From Leuctra nigra (taxonomy: Eukaryota > Arthropoda > Insecta > Plecoptera > Leuctridae): a DNA stretch of 64,000 nucleotides. The DNA lies in assembly GCA_934045905.1 (NCBI GenBank), contig OW203764.1:558001-622000 (forward strand), written 5' to 3'. The first letter of the stretch is position 1. Each line of letters opens with the position of its first letter. The translations under genes and the position numbers were made by a program. Positions 1 through 10,500 of this stretch are shown piece after piece. The notes beneath the pieces are model-generated. The model made no database searches, had not been told where the DNA came from, and saw only the letters and a list, made by a program, of their open reading frames with translations.

Positions 1-12
1 GGCCTTGTGTAG

Positions 13-2918
13 ACGTCTGGATGGAGATGTTTGAGAAAGGCATTCTGTCATGTACTCACTTCAAAGACCACTGGCGCGTCTGGGTGCCCAAGATATACAG
101 TCCGGAGCCCAACGTCAGCTGCTTGGAATGGTGCTACGACAAGAATAAGGCACAGAAGTTGTTATTCGACACGCTGGAACAGTTCATCTGCAACGGAGAT
201 CCGCAGGTGGTTTTAAACAATATGAGTGAGCTGGAGAACCCACCGTCGGTCTGTGGCCGAGTGTTCAAGATGGGAGAGCCGACGTACAGCTGTCGGGAAT
301 GCGGAATGGATTCCACGTGCGTTCTCTGCGTGGATTGCTTCAAGCAGTCGGCTCATCGACATCACAAGTACAAGATGGGGACTTCGAGTGGCGGCGGTTG
401 TTGCGACTGTGGCGACACCGAGGCGTGGCGGACCGAACCGTTCTGTGATATCCACGTGGTCGGAACCAGCGTGGCGGAGGAAACCAAACGCTCAATGCCG
501 AGCGACCTTATCGAGCGAGCCAGAGCGGTGTTCAGCGCGGTGTTGAAGTACGCCTATCAGCTGCTGACCTTGGAGCACGCACCCAGCTTGCCCTCCGACC
601 TGCAAGTAAAAGAGTCAAGCGCGGAAGACCCTCTCGGCTTCTACGACACTCCCGACACGTACTGCACCGTATTGTTCAACGACGAGACTCACACCTTCGA
701 GCAAGTCATTGCCACTCTCACGCGGCTCATCAAATGCTCGCAGAAAGACGGGATCGAACATGTTACCAACATCGACAGAGAAGGTCGAGCCGTAGTCAAA
801 TGCTCGACGTTTCAGAACTGTAACGAGTTGAAGATGGAGATCGAACGGTACACGTCTCGGAACGGGAACCGGCCGCTGAAAGTCCTCGTTGCGCATGCGC
901 ATGTCGTCGCTCATCAACTGTACGCGATGAAGCTTCTGGATTGGCTGCAGAAGATCCTGTCGCTCTCGGAAGGATTCAGAGTTCTGTTCAGCGAAGTCGC
1001 GTTGCAGTCGAACTCGCCCGACGCCTCCATCATCGAGGGCATCCTGCTTCGAGACTCACATCTGTGGAAGTCGGCTCGGCTGCATTGGCATCGACTCATC
1101 ATCTCCGGCATGCTCATGGAGTACGAGAGCAAGAAGATGTTCGGCAAAGTCTTCACCAAGAACTACGGAACCGTGCTCAAGGACTTCATGCGAGACGACC
1201 ACGATCATTCTTTCTCCGTCGCCGCGATGTCAGTTCAGATCTTCACCGTGCCGACCTTGGCTCATTATCTCATCGCCAGTGAAGACGTCCTTTACATTCT
1301 CTTCAACACTTTCATATCGGAATGTACTCGGAAACTCAACAAACAAAACAAACTGGAGTTTGAGCGAAACGTGGCGAACGGAGTGTTTAAAAGGGCCCAG
1401 TATATTCTGTATGATCTGAGATACTTGTTGAGCGCGCAGCCTAAGGAATGGACCGATCCGTTACGCAAGGGTTTCTTGCAGGCTCTGGGTCAGCTGTTGA
1501 AGCTGTTATCATACATGCAAGGAATGGATCTGGTAACTAGACAAGTCGGCCAGCACATGGAATACGAACCCGAATGGGAATCCGCCTTCAACCTTCACAT
1601 AAAGCTGGCTCACGTGATCACGCTGGCACTGGAATGGTGCGGAAGCGATCGCGTCGTACTGATCAAGGCTTATCGAGCGACTCTTAAGATGCTGTCCGAG
1701 AACCCAACGTTCGATCCGGCTCTAGCTGGCGAAGTGCGCGAACTGGCAGACCACAGTGCGTCGTGCCTTCAGTACGACATCGCGACGCAGCCGGTGTCGA
1801 TACACCTGCCTCTGTCTCGGTTCCTCGCCGGACTCCATCTGCACCTCGACAAGTACGGCCTCGGATTCACGAGTCCCGAGTTCCAGAACACTCCGAGGCC
1901 CACTCCGGAGCAGATCCTGGAGACCGTGCTTCGGACCCAGGTGATGATATCTCAAGTGCACGCCGGCATGTGGCGACGCAACGGCTACTCGCTGCTGAAT
2001 CAGCTCTACTTCTACCACAACGTCAAGTGTCGCTCCGAGATGCTGGACAAAGACATCGTGCTGCTGCAAGTCTGCGCCTCGCTCATCGAGAGCAACGAGT
2101 TCCTCATCCACCTCCTCAACAAGTTCAACCTCATGAACTGGGCCAACTCACAGTTCGAAGTCAACACTCTGCGCAGTCCCGAGGAGGACAGCATGCGACA
2201 GGTGATCAACCTGGTGGAGGAGTTCCTGGGGGTGTTGGTGATGATCGTGGGGGAGCGACACACCCCGGGCGTGGGCCAGGTGACGGCCGAGGACTGCACC
2301 AAGAAGGAGATCATCCAGCAGCTCTGCATCAAGCCGCTGGCTCACTCGGAGCTCAACAAGACTCTCCCGGAGGACGTGAACCACGAGACCGGAATGGAGA
2401 AGGTCATCGACGACATCGCCGTCTTCAAAAAGCCGACCCAAGGCAACGGGAAGGGAGTTTACCAGCTGAAGCCGCATCTGCTGGACGAGTATAACGTCTT
2501 CTTCTATCACTACACTCGCGAGGAGCTGTCCAAGTCGGAAGAGGCGCAACGGAAGCGGCGTAAAGCCGAGGGTCAGCTGGAGTGCTGTCCCCCGCCCTCG
2601 CTGCCCCCGCTGACTGAGTCGCTGGTCCTCATGGCCAACCTGTTGCAATGCGACGTCATGCTCCACATCATGCAGACCGTGCTGGAGCGAAGCATCAACC
2701 TGCGAGCCCGGAGCTTCTCGGAGGCGCAGCTGCACAAGGTGCTGTATCTCATCGGCTACGCGCTGCTGGAAGAGGAGAAGCAGATATATCCGTTCCTGGT
2801 CTTCACGGAGCGCGCGGAGAAGTGGGGCTTGGAGAAGCTGATCGAGGAGCTGTGCACCAGTCCACGCGTCGAGGCACACAAGGATCTGCTGGCGTGGACG
2901 CTCGCCAAGTACAGACAG
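13..2918 (+). CDS. Ubr1: Ubr1 exon 1 (large): UBR box, N-domain and helical core
   Basis: A 2.9-kb exon holding the UBR box, the ClpS-like N-domain and the long helical region. The 3' end is CAG at 2916-2918 followed by gtaatg, phase 0. The 5' boundary is inferred from the TAG at 10-12. A smaller initiating exon should lie upstream of the window. Confidence 0.93.
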
Positions 2919-4536
2919 GTAATGTGATGGGGCTCATTCTTCATTTTCAGTTCAATGGACATTTTCAGACAAATTTCGTTGGTCCTTGAAAATTTTCAAA
3001 TGATGATAATTTTTTATCCTTTTATTCTACAGTTAAGGTTTAATTGATCGTTTGAGGAACGCCGTTGCCATGGCAATATAGTCCTAATTAACTGTTTAAA
3101 ATATAGCAGAGTATTGAAAGACCGGCCCTTTATGAAATAAGTTGAAATAGGTTGAAAACTTGAAATAGGTATGAAATAAAATTATTATTTAAAATTAAAA
3201 TGAATCATTGATTTTAAAATGTACGTTAGGGATGACCATAACGGGGACCTAAAAATTAGGGTTTGACATTGCTTTTGAGCAGCTTGCAGAAAATGTAAGA
3301 AAATAATCAACTGCACTTAAGTTTGAATGAAGTTTGGCGATCAAACTGTAGTATACCTATCTAGATGCAGTTTTTCAAGAATTTTCTAGGTACAATTTGA
3401 AAATTGTCAAAAAAGTAATTTTCATGAAATGTTCTACTACCACTATTGACCACTATTAATAATTTTCATTACAAGTAACAATGATTCAAAGAGATCATAT
3501 AAAATGTTTCGAAATGATTAATTGAATATGAGATGAAACTTAATCAACGTGGGAAGAAATAATGGAAATAGTGCTGCCTGGCAACTGCCACACACACTCA
3601 ATCTTTTAGTCTACCTACCTCCTGCTTGAGGAGTTCATAGGATTTAATTATTGAAAAGTCATAAAATATTATATTAATAACTGCACATCAAAACTTGCCC
3701 TTGAACAGTATTGGCAGGAAAACAATATTATTTTGAAAGTTAAGATAATTCTGCTGTTTTCTGCTCTTATGTCATGGTCACTCAGTCACAGTCCTACAAA
3801 TGGCAGAAATTCACTTTCCAAACATTTAAATAAAAAAATTAAGAAAAGAAAAGTCGGAAAATTTTCTGTCTCACATCTCTAATCAATTTCTTCTATTAAA
3901 TGATAACTGAAAGGTACACTTGAAGTAATAATAAACTGTATTCGAAGGAAATGGATTGGCTGATAAAGGTTTGATGGCATCACTCCATGATGTTTATGCT
4001 ATTTCGAAATCTAACTCTAGTACAGTAAACCCTCATTATTTCGAACTTCAATAATTCGAATTTAGGGGTAAATTCGAACATGGTGGATGGTCCCAGTGTT
4101 CAGTATAGGCTTTACAATGTTAAATAATTTTGATAAATCGAATTTTAGGTTATTTCGAAATTCGAACTGAATTTTGGTCCCAGCCCATGTTATAACTTGC
4201 ATACAGTTGTTTTAATTCGAACTTTGCAAAAGGATTGACAAAATAATCGCGAACAAACTTCGAAAAAAAAACTCAAACTACACATTTCCAATGTTTCCAA
4301 TGGCGTCACGTCACAAAGAGAGTAGTCAAACTGCTCTTTGTTGTGTTGGGGTGGGGGAAGTGTAGGTCTAGTCTCTTTAGTATACAGGTTAGCCTACCCT
4401 GGAACACTTTAGGCGGGAATATTCAAACTTCATTCAACATTTTGAAAGCATTTGGCCGCGTATATAGTGCGAGTTAACTTTTGAAGGCAAAAAATAATGA
4501 ATCAACATCGCGTTATATCAAATCAATAGGTAAGTA

Positions 4537-4572
<36 letters not shown>

Positions 4573-7500
4573 TATTTCGAACTTTTTAAATTTGAACTGG
4601 GATTTTTTGGGTCCCCTTGAATTCGAATTAACGAGGGTTTACTGTAGTAGGTGAGCTATGATTTCATTGACAATAACAAGGATTGATTGTCAAGAAACCC
4701 GACTGTTTCGTTCAAATACCGTTTTTAATTGGTTTGTGTGGACCACCTACATCTAGGTGTTCTTGCCATTAAGTTTCCATTATCTAGGATACAATGGTAC
4801 CTAATTCTTTCATTGTACCTATGGGAGTTAAACTCATCACCTTCTTTTCAAGCTACCTGACCGTTTAATGACTCCCCAACCCCTTCGCCTTACAAAGTTG
4901 CCAATGTTTATTTCGAGACGCGTCAAATCTGTCACTCAGCAAACATGGCTAATCCTCATTGCTGGATTTTTCTGAAGATACAAATGTGTTCTACGGAAAA
5001 AGGGCGACAATATAGGTACTTTATGCAGTGTTTGAAAAATAAAGCAATATTCATGAAATGATCCGCCACTATTGACAGGTGGCCGCCCCAAGGCAAGACG
5101 CAACCAGCGAGGCGGCCACGACCACCGTCAAGGACTCGACGTCGAGCGAGGAGGCCGCCAAGGAGGAGAAGGAGTGGCGCGTGAAGATGGCGGCTCAGAA
5201 GCGCGCCAAGATCATGGCGCAGATGCTGGCGATGCAGAAGACCTTCATGAAGGAGAACGCCAAGCTGTTCGAACTCAACGAGAGCGAGATGGAGAAGACG
5301 AGCGAGCTCTCTGGATCCTCCATGGACCTGACCGAAGGCTTCGACGCAACGCCCGTGGCTTTGGGCAGGAACCAGACAGCCAAGGTCACCAACGAGAGGT
5401 GAGAACATGTCCATTGCAACGATTCTTGAGGGGAGCTCAAAACCAGTTATTCTGCAAGCATCCAATCTTATTAAAACGAGTTTGACTACAGGGATGTAAA
5501 AGTTCCAAAAAACAACCAAATTTTGAAAATTTCCAGAACTATTTCTGACTCACATCCCTAGCCTGTTGAAAATAATCAACATAAATGAACAATTAGTTCA
5601 AAAAATATATTTTTGTCTGTAAAAATGTTACATTATATTTCGGCTAAACTTTACGTTTGAGGTGTTACCTGTTGTGATCCACGGGGCTGTATGAAAAATT
5701 AAAACTTGCAATTTTATCCGATTAACTTTAAACTAAAATATGTAGGGTATTATCTGTGTAATTTTCCATTCTTTACAATTCCGAACCACTCGGAACCAGT
5801 TGCTAAAATGCATGACTTTTGCAATATAAATTACGGTGCATTGTGCTAGGGTGAAAGTTAATCGAATTCTAAACTTGAAAGATTTCATGAATATTCCCTA
5901 TACCTATCACAAATCATTTTGAAAGAGAATATTACGTCAATTGGTATATTTTTTTGATTTCTTCAGTCAAAAATTGATGGAGCTTGATTAATACATGAAT
6001 CCAAAACAATAAGTGTGCAAAAAAAATGTTTTGATGATTCTTCCTACATGTTTATGATTTATTCTATGTTTAGTATTCGATAGATTAGTCAATATTATGA
6101 TTTGGATTATTGTTTCTTTCCATGGTGTATTATTTTGTTATGTTCAATTACCTTTGTTAATGTTTCGTGGTCAGGCGATAGTGTTACAATGTACCTAGAT
6201 ACTTTATGTGTGCTATAAATTATAAAGCTCTGAATATGATCTGTTTGTTAAGGTCGTACACCTGCATCCTGTGCCAGGAGGACCAGACTGTGACTGCGAA
6301 GGGAACTGCGCTCGTGTTGGCCGCCTTCATCCAGCAGTCCACCGTGCTGTGTCAGTCACGCGCCCACGCCGACCACGCGCCCGACCCTCTCTACCTCCCC
6401 TCCACGCTCGGCTACTCGCCCCACGTGAGCTCGTGCGGCCACGTGATGCATAGGTATTCATTCACACAAGACACGTCGTAACAACAACACATGATTCCAT
6501 GTACATTAAACTGTAACAGAATTTCCTCTGATAATAATATATCGCGACCCTGCTTCCAACTATTGTCGGGTCAGGGGGTGGGATGATCCCACCAATGTTC
6601 TAGGGCACTTGTGTTCTCAGAGCCGACTTGCCAAGTCCGACACTCCACACTTCTTCAATCTCTTCTTCCAGTTCTTCAGCCTCCTCTCTTTCCACCAGCT
6701 CCCTCCATCTCTCTCTGTCTTCCCACCACTTCTCTGTTGTAATTACTCCCCAACACTCTCCTCTTTCTTCTGCAGCTGCCTCTATTCCGTTGATCCATTT
6801 GGTTCTAGGTCTTCCTGCCTTTCTTCTGACACCCATGGCTGCACGCTCTGCCTCTCTACATGGTATCCTCTCTTTTCCCATCCTCTTCATATGTCCGTAC
6901 CATCTTAGCCTCTCTTTTCCAAGTTTAAATCTAAGAGATTCCACTTCTAGGTCTTTTCTAATCTTTGCACTCCTCACCTTGTCCATCTTCGTCACTCCTG
7001 CCACACTTCTCAGGAACTTCATTTCTGCAGCCTGCATCTTCATTTCTTCTTTCCCTCCCATTGGCCAAGTTACTGCTGCATATATTAAGATTGGTACAAA
7101 GTAGGTTTTGTACAGTAATATCTTACACCTCTGTGGTACATCTTCATTCCATAGTAGCTTCCTTACACTCTGGTAAAACACTTCTGCTGCTCTCACCCTC
7201 CTCTCGATCTCCCTGTCCACCTTTCCATCCTTTGCCAATACACTACCTAGATATTTAAACTCGTCTTTTTCCGTAAGTTCCTCTCCTCGCATCTGCATCC
7301 GGCACCGTGTCTTCTGTTGCCTTTCCATAACCATGGTTTCGCTTTTTTCTCTACTGATTTCTAGTCCATATTTTGCTGTCACTTCTTCCCACCTGTTGAG
7401 TTTCTCTTGCAACTCTTCCTCGGTCTCTGCCCACACAAGAACGTCGTCTGCATATATGAGTGTGCGGGTGTCCTCTTGGTACTCCGGCTCAACCTCTCTC

Positions 7501-10500
7501 AGCATCTCATCCATTACTACTGTAAATAATGTTGGTGACAATACACTCCCTTGCTTCAGTCCCTCCCTCACTTCGAACCAGTCCGTTTTTCCCACTCCCG
7601 TCTGCACGCAACTACTGTTCTTCTTATACATACTTTGGATTCTTTGTATCACTCCACTGTCCACACCCTTCTTCTCTAGGCACCGCCACACTTCTTCTCT
7701 TGGCATTCTGTCGTACGCCTTTACCAGGTCCAGAAATATCATTCTCATCCCGTTCCCTTTCTCCCATCGGTCTTCCATGATTTGTCTCACTGCAAAGATG
7801 AGGTCAATCGTTGACCGTCCTCTTCTAAAACCGTATTGTTCTGATATTTAAACAAATAGACAGGTTGGGTGTACTGTATTGAGATTAAAGAAAAACTCTT
7901 TTGGCTGAAAAAGCATATTATACCATTGACGTGTATTTAGATGACAATTTAGGAATAGGTAGTGAAGAAATAGAAATAAAACGGCTCATAAATTCAACCC
8001 AACGGCTGGTGTGTTGGAATACCTCGGTTCTCGTTAGATCACCGAGGTTAAGCAACATTGAGCGCGGTCAGCGGTTGGATGGGTGACGACTATTCAACTC
8101 TGCCTTACCAGGTTGCTGCCGTTTGGCCAGAGAGACTGGGGTGTTTGGGGTTAGTATGACGACCATCTGTTATCAGTCTCTCGACGGCGCGGGTTGTGGA
8201 GGCTCGTGCTGTGAATGTCACACCGTCCTTCGGATAGGACGATAAGCCATTGGCCCCCTTGGTATCTTTCGTCAGGAGTAGGCTACATCATGCCGGTACC
8301 GGGTTTCAAATACTCCCTTCTCTATTACATTCTCACTAGTGGAGCCTCGGCTCTGCTGAGAATATAGACTTAATAATAATAATAAAAATAATCTAGATTA
8401 GTTAGATTTTAAACGACAAGTATTCTGTAATATTATCCAGGCACTCTGTACCGAGTCTGACGCTGTATTATGATTCTCAGCGCGTGCTGGCAGAAGTACT
8501 TTGACAACGTGCTTGCGAAGGAGAACCGGCGGCCGTATCGCATCCGACAGCTGACGAGCTACGACGTGGAGAAACACGAGTTCCTGTGTCCGATGTGCGA
8601 GTGTCTCAGCAACACGGTGCTGCCTCTCTTGCCACCGCTCGGAAGCTTGCAGGTACAATGTCACTCATGCAACGCGCCGGGTCAATGGTACAGACTAGTT
8701 TCATGGACTAATATAGGCACCGTGCGTTCAAACCCCAGCGCCACGAGTGGAAGAAATAGGCAAAATTTGTGGGCGATGATCTTTAACTGTTTTATTTCTC
8801 ATTGGCTGTGCTTGTGACTTAGCAACCGATCAAAGGCAACAAATACATTTAACCCTCGTTATTACAAACTCGGATAATTTGAATATAGGGGTAAATTGGA
8901 ACTAAGGGGGTTTATCCCAGGATTCAGTAGGCTTTTCTGTACTAAATCAGTTAGGATTTCGAACCGGCTTTAGATATTCGCGAACCGAACCTTAAAATGA
9001 AATATCCTAACCGAACCTCCCTTGCTGTGCCAATGTGACATTTCCCACCAACATTTCGATCCAGTGTGTATTCTAGATAGAAATCTGTGTGACAAAGATG
9101 CCAAAGAGGAAATAATGCACAGTGTTACAGTTCATTAACAATTTAAATTTTATTTTACTCTTGTTATTTTTTCTTTGGGCATAAATTCAATTATGTGAAT
9201 TAATTTTATCAAAAATAAAATGCATTAAAAAGATGGGCATATCTCGTGTGCAAAATTTTATATACCGTATTAACTCGTGTATAAGACGCAATTATATGTC
9301 AATATTTTGATTCTGTAAACAGCCCTGCGTCTTATACACGCATACCAAGCTTTTTTCCCAGTAAATCCAAGGTGGATGTTTGTAAACAGAGCTGTGGTAG
9401 ACTGCCACATGTTGTCTATCTCTGCCTTTCCCTCTTACTCTGTCTGGACTACTCATACTGTGTCTAGACACAACACTATTTACATATTACATTTTTGCAA
9501 CAAAATGTTTTCCCTTGCATTTAGATCAGGAGACAAAATATATGCTTACGTGTGAAAAACATTAAATAGACAAAACACTGTTGAATGGCGATCTTAATGG
9601 AAGGGGAGGAGAGGAGTTGTGTTTGTTTTGGAATGCAGAGGAAAGGCAGGTGCATGCCTCTTAGAGCAAGCAACAGCTGCTGGGAAAAGACTTCCCTTCC
9701 CCCCTTTCTCAGAAGCAGGAAATTACTGTTTGTTTACAACAAGTTGGCAGTGATTTTCATTCAAATAGCTCAGTTAGCTGGAAAACCAACATTTAGATGG
9801 ATATCATGTATACAAACACACACTGTTTTTCATCATTTACTGCGTCTTATACACGCATGCTAAGTGTTTTCTTAAAATAGACTTCTCAAAACAAGGGTGC
9901 GTCTTATACACGAGTGCGTCTTATACACGAGTTAATACGGTACAACTATGCCTGCCAAGCAATGTTTGATTTTATTTTTATTGTAGTGATAAAACCACTG
10001 CAGGTAAAAAGGCTCAGAGGTTCGGTTCGGTCAAATATTTAAAGTCCGGTTCGAGGTTCGGTTAAAAAATATGAGGTTTGCCCAACCCTACTAACTCGTA
10101 TTTAAAAATTCATGACAAATCATCAAGATTGTAAATGTTATGTTATGTCTTTAAAACTGTAATACCCGTGGGTTGACAAGTGAAGTATCTGCCGTGTTTG
10201 CAGACGAACCTGCCGTCGCCTGACATCGGGCTGGACTCCTGGCTCCTCGGCATCGAGGCGGCTCTGAAAGACAAGGACAAGATCCTGGACCTCGTGTCAA
10301 CGGAGCCGGACGCGATGGACGAGGCCGACGTCGACGCTGCCAGGCAGTCCGCTGCGGACCGCGTCCAGCTCCATCGGTCTCGGACTGTCGTGTTGGACTC
10401 GGTCGCCACAGACCTCGGACCGGACGGACCCGGCTTCCGAGAGCTCTTCCCGACGCCCTCCTCCGACATCGCCCTCTCCGCCAGCCTCACCGACATGATC

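Larger units (their letters stand above)
2919..5078 (+). other. Ubr1 intron 1
   Basis: AT-rich intron. The recognisable content is an inverted-repeat MITE at 4023-4644 sitting inside an older repeat (3945-4760) that recurs in the POSH gene. I see nothing else identifiable in 2919-3944 or 4761-5078. Confidence 0.8.

Noticed and set aside
1763..2494. Long alternative-frame ORFs on both strands within Ubr1 exon 1
   Set aside because: The sense frame carries the conserved UBR protein. The others have biased, low-complexity composition typical of shadows.
6609..7851. Plus-strand Ser/Pro-rich ORFs
   Set aside because: They are the antisense of the RTE-like reverse transcriptase, whose motifs are clear on the minus strand.
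7997..8095. Functional 5S rRNA gene
   Set aside because: Only the first part is 5S-like. It has many changes, fuses to a SINE body, and recurs with the same body elsewhere.
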